Positions 1 to 10,068 of a stretch of DNA of 64,000 nucleotides are shown here, in pieces. Under the pieces are notes generated by a model that made no database searches, was not told where the DNA came from, and saw nothing but the letters and a program-made list of their open reading frames with translations. How positions within the stretch are numbered: position 1 is the first letter of the stretch; each line of letters starts with the position of its first letter. The translations under genes and the position numbers were made by a program. Location: positions 19,181,001 through 19,245,000 of the forward strand of contig BSBM01000904.1 of the NCBI GenBank assembly GCA_027924585.1, given 5' to 3'. Origin of the DNA: Larix kaempferi. Taxonomy: Eukaryota > Streptophyta > Pinopsida > Pinales > Pinaceae.

Positions 1-166
1 AATGATGAATTTAGTTTTAAGTTTTTACATGGTAATAGTTCAATATCATTTATCATTTACTAGTATGAAATTTGAATTTAGATGTACATTGCATAATGCT
101 GAATTTAGTTTTTAGTTTTTACATATTAATAGTTATTGTTGGGATTTATCATTTTTATATTTTAAA
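1..166 (+). repeat. Repeat W, AT-rich arm (first part of a copy split by element X)
   Basis: This stretch matches the reverse complement of about 6125-6345, including the motifs AATGATGAATTTAGTTTT, TTTGAATTTAGATGTACATT and GGGATTTATCATTTTTATAT. At 6000-6345 the AT-rich arm continues directly into a GC-richer arm. Here that continuation is interrupted at 166 and resumes at 797. No protein-coding content is visible. Confidence 0.7.
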
Positions 167-793
167 CCAGCATAGATCCAAATCCTAGGCTCTATCAAGC
201 GCCGAGAGGGATCAAATCTCTCGAGGTGCAAACCTCTCCTTGAATAGCTCCTTGAGTGCAATACCTGAGCCACCTAATCCTAAGCTCTAAAGTCTCTACT
301 CTCTAGTTTAAGTCTCATATTTACTTTTTACTTTGTATTATTCTTTTTTGTTTATGTCCGATGTAATATGTATTGCTTTTTACTTTGTATTATTTTTTTT
401 GTTTACTTTGTATTATTTTTTTTGTTTACTTTGTATTATTTTGTTACTCAACAAACACTCTAAAATATCATATTTACTTTTTACTTTGTATTAAAAGTAA
501 AAAGTAAAGTCTCTAGTTTAAGTCTCATATTTACTTTTTACTTTGTATTATTCTTTTTTGTTTATGACCGACATAATATTTATCACCTAACCCTAAGCTC
601 TAAAGTCTCTAGTTTAAGTCTCATATTTACTTTTTACTTTGTATTATTCTTTTTTGTTTATGGCTGACATAATATTTATTACTTTTTACTTTGTATTATT
701 CTTTTTTGTTTACTTTGTATTATTTTGTTACTCGACAAACACACACATGTTACAAGATCTCCCTCATACTGGGCTGTAGAGTGCCTCTGGGCG
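167..793 (-). mobile_element. Element X, copy 1: small non-autonomous insertion
   Basis: The insertion splits repeat W. The flanks read TTTTAAA before it and CAATTAA after it, while the uninterrupted copy (reverse complement of 6115-6140) reads TTTTAAATTAA. This implies a 3-bp target duplication (AAA, now AAA/CAA). Both ends match the element at 63053-63407 in the opposite orientation: CCAGCATAGATCC at one end, and the CTCCC-CATACT-GG-TGTAGAG block at the other. This copy is longer because it contains the tandem array at about 310-730. It has no open frame and no matching terminal inverted repeats. The transposon class is unassigned. Confidence 0.7.
310..730 (+). repeat. Irregular tandem array inside element X
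   Basis: Repeated blocks contain CATATTTACTTTTTACTTTG and TATTATTCTTTTTTGTTTA, interspersed with AGCTCTAAAGTCTCTAGTTTA. They occur around 314, 376, 407, 470, 528, 620 and 685. Spacing is irregular, which suggests replication slippage or unequal exchange. The array is AT-rich and non-coding. Confidence 0.75.
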
Positions 794-796
794 CAA

Positions 797-935
797 TTAA
801 TTTTTATGACTCCAACATCCCTCCGTCCCCTTGGGATTTCCCTAAAATTTGGGGTGGCTTCCACATGTCCCCCTTTTGCGTTTCCCCACACCCATGCTCC
901 CCGATCCTGGAAACTCCGTGGAACATTGATAAATA
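797..935 (+). repeat. Repeat W, GC-richer arm
   Basis: This completes the W copy begun at 1-166. Blocks such as ATGACTCCA, TTTCCCTAAAATTTGGGGT, GCTTCCACATGTCCCCCTT and GTGGAACATTG match the reverse complement of 6000-6125 and, more loosely, 2082-2200 and 6770-6970. Short open frames across it are not conserved between copies. Confidence 0.65.
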
Positions 936-1066
936 TAAATAATCATGTGATGGGCACTATGTAGTCTGGACATTTAAAGGATTGGTTAGAAAGATGGACA
1001 TACATGTATCCTATTTCATGTTTCTTACATCTTACCTTCTTGCTAAGTTATGTACTTGTTCTGCAG

Positions 1067-1255
1067 CTTGATCGTGTTTTGCAGCTTGAAATTCGGGATG
1101 TGAATAAACAATTGATTGAGACTGTGGTGGATTTAAGTGATAATGATATTGATTCTGCTTCCTGTGGAGGGAGTGATGGAATTGTCGTCAAATGTTCCTA
1201 TAATGCAATGGCATTTCGTACAAGATTGAACTCTGGATACAAACAGGCCCATAAG
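1067..1255 (+). CDS. MED15: MED15 (Mediator subunit 15a-like), antepenultimate coding exon
   Basis: The exon encodes 63 residues including EIRDVNKQLIETVVDLSD and DGIVVKCSYNAMAF. This matches the C-terminal region of plant MED15a, where a helix of the type INQKL-ETVVDISD precedes IVKCS-xxx-A. MED15 is a tail-module subunit of the nuclear Mediator complex, linking transcription activators to RNA polymerase II. The exon is taken from acceptor CTGCAG (ends 1066) to donor AAG/GTATGC (gt at 1256), phase 0 at both ends. A second acceptor, TTTGCAG, ends at 1084 and would remove six residues in frame. Earlier exons, including the N-terminal KIX domain and Gln-rich region of the family, lie left of the window or are absent, so completeness of the gene cannot be judged. 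Exons 4651-4748 and 4850-5060 continue the frame. Confidence 0.85.
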
Positions 1256-1591
1256 GTATGCTTTCTCCCAGAAATGAAGTGTTTGGGCAATATATTTTTA
1301 TAATTTTCAATTATATGATACTAATTCATTTGGTAGACATTAATATTTCCTTCTATTCCTCTTTCAACTTTAGTGTTCTTATTTTAACAAAGCATGTTAA
1401 CTAGAATGCAGTTATGTAGATGCAAAACGTCAGCTGTAAATAATGATGCATTAAATTGTAGTGTTAAGTTAAATGTCTTACTCGTAAACTGGTTTTCCAT
1501 AAATGATAGATTTAGTGCTGTATTTGTCTCGACTAAGATAACATATGCAACACTTAAGGAAAACAACACAGCAAAGTTTTTTTTTCAAGAC

Positions 1592-1647
1592 AAGTTGCTG
1601 TTGGCCAATTTATATCAGATAGCTAAGTTGCTGTTGGCCAATTTATA
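1592..1647 (+). repeat. Short tandem duplication, period 33
   Basis: AAGTTGCTGTTGGCCAATTT occurs at 1592 and again at 1625. Confidence 0.9.
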
Positions 1648-2081
1648 GAAATGTGTGTGCTCATATGGTGAAAAATTGAAAGAATATAATTTTTTTGTTC
1701 TAGAACTTGATAACTGTAATTCATTTTCTGGGCTGCTAAGTGGAACAGGTATGCATTCCTTGATCAGTTAGTCTGCTTTATGGGGAAAATATATTTTCTT
1801 TTCTAAGTTTTAGCTTGTTGCTATATGAAAGCTAACACACACTCATTGACCAGCTTTATTGCTGCTTCCCTGTGAAATTGTATCCATTACTGGCATGTAA
1901 TTCCAATGTTCTGATGATCTCTGTTGTAATACTGTATGTAACTCTTGTTGCTTGCATAGTTGAACTTATTTTCAGAGACAGGAACAATCCATTTTTTCCC
2001 TGATGGTTCAAGGCCAATAACATCTTTGGTACAACCCATTCATCAACTCATGTTGAAGTGAATGGTTATGTGAAGAAAAAA

Positions 2082-2335
2082 GACCGGTGTTCCACCAAGT
2101 TTCTAGGATGTGGAAGTGTGGGAGTGGGAAAGCACACATGGGGGACGTGTTGAGACACCACCCAAGTTTTAGGTAAATTCATGGGTATGGCAGGACGTTT
2201 TAGTCCCTAGCATAGGGAGCCCCGTCTCTAAACTTATTAAAAAAATAAAAATCTCAGCAAGTTAACATAACGATTCTTCATCCCATCACCATGTAAATAC
2301 TAAATTCATCATTGTGCAATGTGTTACCCCCCAAA
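2082..2335 (-). repeat. Repeat W, diverged copy inside the MED15 intron
   Basis: The order is GTGTTCCACC, then CACATGGGGGACGTGTTG, CCCAAGTTTTAGG and CTAAATTCATCATTGTGCAAT. It follows the copy at 6000-6345 in the same orientation. It is the most diverged of the clear copies. Confidence 0.55.
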
Positions 2336-2509
2336 TCGCAAGGGTGTACACATGAAAATTTCAGAGGAGTTTTGGGCTAATCTGGCAGTTCCGGGGAAAC
2401 CTGTATCAGTTGATCCAAGGGGCAGAAGGCCTATTTAAGACAAATCTGAAGGTGTTAATTCGGATGACTCCTGTAGCATTTTTTTTGTTTTGGCGATCAA
2501 ATTGCAACA

Positions 2510-2615
2510 GAAACCTGGAATAGAATAAGGGGAAAGAAAACACTTTTCTATGAAGAAAGGCCGAAACCTGGAATAGAATAAGGGGAAAGAAAACACTTTT
2601 CTATGAAGAAAGGCT
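2510..2615 (+). repeat. Tandem duplication, period 53
   Basis: The block starting GAAACCTGGAATAGAATAAG occurs at 2510 and 2563 with near-perfect identity, ending GAAGAAAGGC in both. Confidence 0.9.
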
Positions 2616-3394
2616 GACCATCTGCTGGTACTTTGGTCATTGCTTCCAGAAGCTGCAAATGTTTGTGGAGCTCAAACTAGTTTGGAAAATGGGCCGTTGG
2701 ATAAGCAAGCAGCCAAGGGAAGCAGTTTGACAAATAACAAGGAGAGTACCATTTGTTGCTCGAAAGATCAACCAAGGAGAGCCTCTTCGTGGAATGTCGA
2801 GGGACAATGTCTTGTAATACTGTTGGAAATGGAGTGGAGTCAAGCTAGATCCACACTTCCTCCAAGCTTGGCAACCTGAAAGCTAAACCACAATCTTGCA
2901 AACAACCTTCTGAGATCTGGATATACACATGCAAAGAGACAAAAATAACATGCAAATAATCGTATTTAACATGTAAATCTCGAATCTTGAAACATATATA
3001 ACAAAAATAGAGACAAGTAATAATCTTACTTACAAATATCTACTCCTATTGATTTGAAGGAATTCTTCAAGGCCAGATCTATGAATGGAAGAAGCAAAGA
3101 ATTGAAACAAAGCAAAGAAATCACCTCATTGATAGCATGACAATGGTACTCCACAGATGATAACACTACACAGTTTGGCCTCCAAAGCTTCTTTATTCTC
3201 AACAAAATAACAAAATTACAATAGAACAATAGCTCTATGCCCAACTCTCACTCTAACTCGAATGAGGGAAATGAACCTGTTTATATATCCAAACCAAGAG
3301 GAGGGGTGCATTCAACCAAGAGGAGTGCATCACCTTGATTTAGGGATCACGTATCAAGTGGATCCATATGATTGATATGGTATAGAGCTAATTT

Positions 3395-3570
3395 GCCAGG
3401 AAACATGGGTACGGGGACGGGTACTAGTATGGGGATGGGGACGGGGACGGGGACGCCACTTTTTGAAACAGGGTACTTGGGTATGTCGGGGGTACTTTAG
3501 ACTTCTGAAAACCAACTAAACTCGGGGGTATGTTGGGGTTACGTCGGGGGTACTTGGGACTTCTGAACTC
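3395..3570 (+). repeat. G-rich repeat with GGGGAC(GG) units
   Basis: Units of the type GGGGACGGGGACG run from about 3410 to 3452. They are followed by GGGTACTTGGGTA, TCGGGGGTACTT and TCGGGGGTACTTGGGACTTC blocks spaced by tens of bases. The strand asymmetry (G-rich on +) resembles the GC-rich arm of repeat W, but I could not align them end to end. Confidence 0.6.
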
Positions 3571-4650
3571 TGATGATGAACACTTTGACATGTTCAAGCT
3601 TTGCCGGCTCACTTGAAAACCAACTAAGTATGACTTAGTAGGCAACATGTCCCACGCTTGTTGAGTCCTAAACCTGAGCCTATCCATGCTTAGCCTGAAT
3701 TATTCCATGATTGCTTGTCTACGCACAATTCCAACACTGTTCGCTTGGATCTTAGGGATGAAACATTTGTTGAGGACTTACAAGTGATTACTGAGCCACT
3801 ACTTGAGGTGCTCTTCAAACACACCTCAAGGATGGTGTGACCTCAAGTCCAGACACTCTCGTCCTCTTTACCCTCAGACACATCCCACGCATAATATCAA
3901 ATTGAGCTTGGGATGATTATTCCCCCTATTGGAATGGTTATCCGTTATTGTGGTTCTTAGTGGTGATGCTCATACACTCACCCCTCTTCATTCCCTGTTG
4001 AGACGACTTGCAGAACTCAGCATTTGTCTTTAATGGAAATATTCTTTGCGCTCTTTCTAGCGAAGCATGTGACCAATGAGTTCTGATCCAGTTACTCTGT
4101 TTGTACTATTCATGGAGAAGCATTGAGATGGTCAAACCTGCTCACGCCCCTCATTGTTCAAACTTCAAACATTCAATAATAGCCACAAGCTCGACAATGA
4201 AATGTCCTTCAGCAAATTAGTTTGACTTTAACACAGACATTCTGCTACGAGGACTATTATTGGTATGAAAAAATATTTTATAAAATAAATAAATTTAGAT
4301 GCAATTTTGTAATTTTTTGAGTTAAAACTTTTTAAGTAAAATAAGATGCAAAAGTATGACAGCTCAAACGATAATATATTTAGTAACAATAATATGATTT
4401 TTATTTCCTGACTGTTTGCAACTGGGAAGGGACACATCAGAGCTACACATCACCCTGGTTTAAAGTTTTAAACCATTGTTCATAGATATCAAGCCTATAT
4501 TTATTATGGGAAGAAAAATTATGGAATAAACATATCCTGATTTGGATTTCATATGGAACTATGTAACATTCTTCATAGTGCAGCACTGTAAGAAAGGCTG
4601 CCTGTTATTTTTCATGATATGAAATATTAATACATTGTCCTGTTTTGCAG

Positions 4651-4748
4651 TCACTAATTTCACCATTATGGCTGCTGATTCCTTTGAGCTACCCGAAGTG
4701 TTCTCCTGTAGTTCTAAACAGATTTCCAGTTGAAACAGTTGAAACAAT
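4651..4748 (+). CDS. MED15: MED15, penultimate coding exon
   Basis: This 98-nt exon encodes PLWLLIPLSYPKCSPVVLNRF followed by a PVETVET stretch. It corresponds to the PLRLLVP-NYP-CSP-LLDK segment near the C terminus of plant MED15a. The acceptor is TTTTGCAG (ends 4650) and the donor GTAAGT begins at 4749. It enters in phase 0 and leaves two bases (AT) that are completed by the first base of the next exon to give Ile. The following intron is only 101 bp (4749-4849), in contrast to the 3.4 kb intron before it. No frame-breaking lesion is visible. Confidence 0.9.
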
Positions 4749-4849
4749 GTAAGTAGTGTCTGATTCGGAATTCCTTTTAATTTTTTCATGTTTGCTTAAA
4801 TACAGGGTAATATAGGAATCTAATTATGTATTAATGTGAATGCTGACAG

Positions 4850-5060
4850 CAAGGATCACGAAGACCAAGACCTTTCATTGAAAACAAAAGCTCTGTTCGA
4901 TGTATCTGTTTGTAATCTCCCAGAACCAATGACATTGGGAACTCTGGCAAGAACATGGGATGTTTGTGCTCGCAATGTAGTAGCTGAATATGCACATCAG
5001 ATGGGAGGGGGTAACTTCAGTTCAAAATATGGTGCATGGGAATATTGTATAAGTGCCTGA
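4850..5060 (+). CDS. MED15: MED15, terminal coding exon with stop
   Basis: The exon encodes the C terminus ending in TGA at 5058-5060. Recognisable family motifs are PMTLGTLARTWDVCARNVV, EYAHQMGGGNFSSKYGAWE and the final CISA. They correspond to the highly conserved PMSLxxIARTWD-CAR-V-CEYAQQ-GGG-FSSKYGTWE end of plant MED15a. The acceptor GACAG ends at 4849. A possible in-frame ATG at 4836 is ignored because it lies in the intron and the splice restores the reading frame exactly. The exon is intact, so if the upstream part exists this may be a functional gene rather than a fragment. The tandem duplication at 5091-5784 begins 31 bp after the stop. Confidence 0.92.
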
Positions 5061-5090
5061 ACTTGCCATCTTGAAAGTTAAAACTACTAG

Positions 5091-5784
5091 CTTCTGTGGT
5101 CTCCATATGTTAACTGATCAAGAATTGCTGGCTTACGATGCCTGAATATATTAGTAGTACTAGTAACATGCTGATTTTAGTTATTGGAACCTGATATCTA
5201 CCATCTTCTCTTTTAGCCATTAAAATAATCATAAAGATCTGATGTGTATAGATTGATACACCCCTTGGGGTGGAATGGACTACAGTTTGAACAGAACACT
5301 GTGGCCCTCTTGCTTATGCAATAAAAGTCACCGGAATTGTGCAAGAACTTGCACATAATGTTCTTTAACAGGTAGCTGGTATAGTCTCCATATAGAATTG
5401 ATTAGTCTGTATTAAATACTTTGTATGTTAGAATAAACTATCTTCTGTGGTCTCCATATGTTAACTGATCAAGAATTGCTGGCTTATGATGCCTGAATAT
5501 ATTAGTAGTAACATGCTGGTTTTAGTTATTGGAACCTGATATCTACCATCTTTTCTTTTAGCCATTAAAATAATCATAAAGATCTGATGTGTATAGATTG
5601 ATACACCCCTTGGGGTGGAACGGACTACAGTTTGAACAGAACACTGTGGTCCTCTTGCTTATGCAATAAAAGTCACTGGAATTGTGCAAGAACTTGCACA
5701 TAATGTTCTTTAACAGGTAGCTGGTATAGTCTCCATATAGAATTGATTAGTCTTTATTCAATACTTTGTATGTTAGAATAAACT
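5091..5784 (+). repeat. 351-bp tandem duplication in the presumed MED15 3' UTR
   Basis: The block starting CTTCTGTGGTCTCCATATGT at 5091 recurs at 5442. It continues nearly identically through GATTGATACACCCCTTGGGG to TGTATGTTAGAATAAACT. Each copy contains a possible poly(A) signal (GCAATAAAAGTC, near 5319 and 5661) and an AATAAACT near its end. The differences are scattered single bases and a short deletion in copy 2. Confidence 0.92.
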
Positions 5785-5999
5785 GGCAATTTGAGCAAAG
5801 CTTAGTTGCAATTGCAAAACATTTGTTATACTGTCAGAACAATTTGATCAGGTTTAGCATGGGATTTTTTATATGATTATTGTCTATTACTATGGTTAGA
5901 CATAAATCATGCTGCTTTGGATATGAAGACATTAATTAATATATTCCGATTTTTTTGTATTGGAAAAAAACACTTCTTTTATTCCAATTTGAACAAAAA
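5785..5999 (+). other. Intergenic, nothing recognised
   Basis: AT-rich sequence between the tandem duplication and the next W copy. No gene or repeat is seen. Confidence 0.5.
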
Positions 6000-6345
6000 G
6001 CAATGTTCCACGGAATTTCCGGGACAGGGGAGCGCGGGAGCATGGAAACACACAAGGGGGACATGTGGAAGCAACCCCAAATTTTAGGGAAATTTCAGGG
6101 AAACGGGAGAATGCTGGAGTCATAGAATTTAATTTAAAATATAAAAATGATAAATCCCAACAATAACTATTACTATGTAAAAAGTAAAACTAAAAACTAA
6201 ATTCATCATTATGGAATGTACATCTATTACTTATTACCATATCAAATTTCAAATTTGTAAATGATATTAAACTATATTACTATTACCATGTAAAAACTAA
6301 AAACTATTATCATTATGCAATGTATATCTAAATTCAAATTTCAAA
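6000..6345 (-). repeat. Repeat W, most complete copy
   Basis: The GC-richer arm (6000-6125: CAATGTTCCACGG, GGGGGACATGTGGAAGC, CCCAAATTTTAGGGAAATTT) joins the AT-rich arm (6125-6345) without interruption. It serves as the empty site that defines the element X insertion at 167-793. The inner AT section, ACTAAAAACTA with AATTTCAAATTTGTAAA, occurs twice within this copy. Confidence 0.7.
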
Positions 6346-6729
6346 TTTGTAAAAGATAAATGCAACAGATTCTAAAGTTTGAAATAGTAAAATAGATACT
6401 AAATAGTCAACATAGAGAAGTTAGAACAGTGAAATAGACAAAAGTGAAAAGTGTAATGAAAGATTAAAATTTCTAAAAAAATATTAAATAGTAAAGAGTC
6501 AATGACTACATCAATATCTACTATTTACTATCTAGGGTCAAAGCTGATACAATGAAAAGTAGTTGAAATGAATCAGCATCATGATCAAATAAGCATAAGT
6601 GGGCTTCATTGGCTGGTGTTAGAGGGCAGCTTTTAGGAAGGTGTTAGACTTTTAGGTTAGTCTAGGATTTAATTTAATTTTAGTTTAATTATGCTTTAAT
6701 TATTTTAACACCTTTTAATATTTTAATTT

Positions 6730-6970
6730 GCATTTATTTTTATTGTAAAAGATGAAAATTGGGGAAGGCTTCTGGGGAGACACCCAGAAGCCCCCCTGGG
6801 GGAAAACACGTTCCACACCTAGGAAAACTTGGGGAAACGTGTTTCCCCGAGTTTCCCCCAAAAGGGGTACGTGGGGAAATGTTTCCCCAGGAGTTTCCTC
6901 GTCCTAGAAGCGTGGGGGAGCAAGGGGGCACGTTCCCCATCTTGTGGGACGCGTCCCCATGGAACACTGA
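6730..6970 (+). repeat. GC-rich repeat related to the W GC arm
   Basis: The segment is dense in GGGGAAAC and TTTCCCC runs, for example near 6830-6885, and ends CCCCATGGAACACTGA, like the GGAACATTG end of the W arms. It is locally self-complementary. Long overlapping open frames on both strands reflect the biased composition, not genes. Confidence 0.5.
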
Positions 6971-9381
6971 CAAAAAGTGCTCCTATTACATTATATATAG
7001 CTATAGCTAAGCTACAATGTTGAAATTTGTAGCGAGGAAAGTCTTCCACATTGTTTGGTGTCTAGGCATGTAGAAAGGACCTAGGTGACTCTACTCGACT
7101 TTTACTTTAATGTTATAAAGTCAATGTGAGTTTTTATTAAAGTTGTGAGTGAAAATGATTTGATATCACAAAAGTATAATTTGTCTCATCTACGGAAAGT
7201 GAAGAGTCACTTGGAGGGTGAAAAGACAAAGTCACTTGGGAAAGTGAAGAGACAAAGTCATTCTCACAATTAATAAAAATAGAAGTAGGAGAGTTTAGAC
7301 ACATTTTCCAAGAGAGTTTTGGATAAAAGTGTGAGAGGCATTCCAAGAGAGTCTTTGGAGAGCTGAATGAGGAAAGTGAAGAGCTAAAGGAGCATAAGTT
7401 TAAAGCAGCAAGAGAGGGCGCATTTACCAAGGAGGGTGAGATACTGAAGCTTGGAGGGAGGCACGTGTTTCAAGGAAAAGGAGTGCAGCGTGCTTTTGAA
7501 GGCAAGGAGGTCGTACTATTGGGTTGTACAACCAATTTAGCACAGAAATCAAGAGAACTGTATAGTTGAGAGTTTGCCCAAAAATTGAGGAGCATTTATT
7601 GTTGAAGGTACAACAATTTCTTGTACATATTTTTAGGCAGTTGTTGTGCACTAATTTCGAGGAGCAAAATCAAAGTTTGTGGGGGGTGTATATTAGGTTG
7701 TACAAGTCTGTGTAGATTGTACTTATTGCTGGTATTTTTCCTGTGTATTTGGCACAAAAAACGAGGTGATTGTGTGCCTTTAATGCTAAATGTACTTGCT
7801 GTAAATTTCTTAGTTGTGCTAAGAGCTCTTTAATGAAAGATTTCCTCATTCTGACTGGTTTTCCCCTTAGGGGGTTTCTCGAGGGTCATTGACCAAAATT
7901 TTCCATGTCGAAGTGTGTTAAATGTGAATGTATTGTTTGTTGTTCATGAGTTATTTTCCAATGCAAATGTGTTTTTTAACATGTGTGTTTCAGCTTACTG
8001 TTGCATGGGAATGAGTGCATGTGATATGCTTTGGTTTTCTGACTGTATAAGACTGAAATCATAGTATTGTTAGGAATCAATATTCAATATTATGAGTAAA
8101 ATATTGATAGGAATCAATATTCAAATTTCAAAATTATGAGTAAAATACTAAAGGCCTATTAAAAACCAGTCATATGACTACTACACGGAATTTTTTGAAT
8201 AGTTTTAGTAAAGTGTCCTCCACGAACTCTTTCATAAAGAGCCTACCCACTGGCGTATTTAGACCTGCGTTAGATAGAGAATTTGCCAAATGTTCAATTC
8301 TCCGTAAACAAGAGTAAAAGTGATCAAAGTAAACAGGCCTGCATTCTCCTTGATCTATATTGCTAATGAATACATTCCTATGTTATACTCATTGAGTTAT
8401 TTCATATGTTATTTTATATGTTAACCCAGTAGTTGTATTTTCATGTTAACAAAATATCAACATTGAAGTTATTGTCCTCGTTTTGGTTGACCTTCCACTA
8501 TGGGACAATTTTGCTGTGATATTCAAATGTCACATACTAGATGCAATATATTAGTGTTTTGATCTCAAATTCCATATCTTTGAAGTTGGAAGCTTGTCAA
8601 TTTATTATATATGCAGCTTTATGTAGCCTGCAGAATCAGATGGGGCACTCTCCTAGCTACAATTGGGGGCACTTTGTGATGTACATATATCTTAAAGTCA
8701 TGTTATTGGAAACTCCACACCGAGAGGTTGGAAATGTGTTTCAGCGTTTTCAAAATGTTTCGTTGTAGGAAATGAGACAAACATTTTAGTGGCGTTTCAA
8801 AATTTTTAGATGTTGTATGGGCCATTTTGGTTGATGTATTGATCATTTCAGTCATTAGCATGAAAATAAAACAATTATTTTTATTTTTACAAAAAAATGC
8901 CAATTCACTAAACTTTTACAAATCAAGTTTTAAATAGAAGGCTTGGGCCTTTTTTATTGTAACTCTTTTTTTAGTGCCTCTATTGTATGTCTAAATTGAT
9001 GCCCTTATCAGGTTAGGCGCTATAATTAATGTTGATAGATTTACACTGGGTGCCATTTGCAAAATATAGTAAAGTGTGTGGGGATTTTCCATGAGGTTTT
9101 CCTTGGAAAAGAAAAATATATAGATAGATAGATTCTAGGGAAAACCTTGCAGGTTTCCTCCTATTCCATGGATATTTGTATGGAGGGTGATAAACCACTA
9201 GTGATAATAGCAGATTGTAATCGAATGAAACTCAGTTGGACTAGAACTAAAGAGCTTACGGTGAACCTCCACCTTGAAACACATTTGAACCAATTAAGGT
9301 AATCCACTGGACAAAATAATGTATTTTTCATAGGAAATAATTTCACCCCATAACACAAACTGGCTTTTAAAAAAAATTGTT
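6971..9381. other. Intergenic; no gene supported
   Basis: About 7130-7430 is purine-rich with repeated AAAGTGAAGAG and ACAAAGTCACTTGG motifs. Around 7855-7905, TTTTCCCCTTAGGGGGTTTC resembles a retroelement U5 region, but no partner was found. The rest is AT-rich and unassigned. Confidence 0.5.
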
Positions 9382-9515
9382 GGATCTAGTACATATATGT
9401 TGTGTAATGCAGTCTTAAAAGTATAAACTTGGTCTACATTCACTGCAGTATGGGTCATGTATTTTTGTCATTGAGTAGATATCTCAAAAGTTTTATTAAA
9501 AACATGCATTAATAT

Positions 9516-9720
9516 GATCTGGCTTTTGGTAAAAAGGTCCAAAGGGTGTACTATTTGTTTTCTTATTTTGGATAGTCCAAAGGATATGTTGATCTGGCTT
9601 TTGGTAAAAAGGTCCAAAGGGTGTACTATTTGTTTTCTTATTTTGGATAGTCCAAAGGATATGTTGTTGGATGGTCCAATGGGTATGATGTTTGTTTTCT
9701 TCTTTTGGTTTTCTTTTTTC
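9516..9720 (+). repeat. 75-bp tandem repeat, two full copies plus a degenerate third
   Basis: GATCTGGCTTTTGGTAAAAA begins at 9516 and 9591, and the 75-bp copies look identical. From 9666 a shorter degenerate copy follows (GGTCCAATGGGTATG, TTTGTTTTCTTCTTTTGG). The period is a multiple of three, so both strands stay open, but no protein is implied. Confidence 0.9.
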
Positions 9721-10018
9721 CTTGTGGATAGTAGGGCTGGAATGCCACAATCAAGAGTTATCTAATTTCTTAAATTTACCTTAGACTTGTATTTATGCTC
9801 ATCTTATGAGGTATGTTGCACGCAAGGTTGTGTAAAAATTGCACTTAGCCTTGTCTATTGAGATATGTTGTGATAGGCTCTGGTAATATTTGGGATTGAT
9901 AGCCTTGATTCCAAAACTTACTTTAACTATTAATCTAGGGTCGTTAACTTTAAAAACGCATGCACTGTATATGCAATCTTGAATGTTTTAACTCGCTAGG
10001 CCATTATTCATCTACAAT

Positions 10019-10068
10019 TCTTGTTTTTTCTTTTTTCTTTTTTCTTTTTTTGGGGGGTTGGGGAGGGG
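10019..10068 (+). repeat. Polypyrimidine tract followed by a G-rich block
   Basis: Repeated CTTTTTT units run into GGGGGGTTGGGGAGGGGGA. This is a low-complexity microsatellite with a sharp pyrimidine-to-purine switch. Confidence 0.85.

Larger units (their letters stand above)
1256..4650 (+). other. MED15 intron of 3395 bp, loaded with repeats
   Basis: The intron has canonical GT (GTATGC) and AG (TTTTGCAG) borders and joins exons in phase 0. It holds a 33-bp duplication (1592-1647), a repeat W copy (2082-2335), a 53-bp tandem duplication (2510-2615), a G-rich repeat (3395-3570) and mostly AT-rich unique sequence. About 2640-2879 has an open frame of coding-like composition that I cannot identify. 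Confidence 0.8.

Noticed and set aside
6740-7049. Four overlapping frames on both strands in the GC-rich repeat
   Set aside because: They arise from TTTCCCC/GGGGAAA composition. The segment is a repeat related to W and not conserved as protein.
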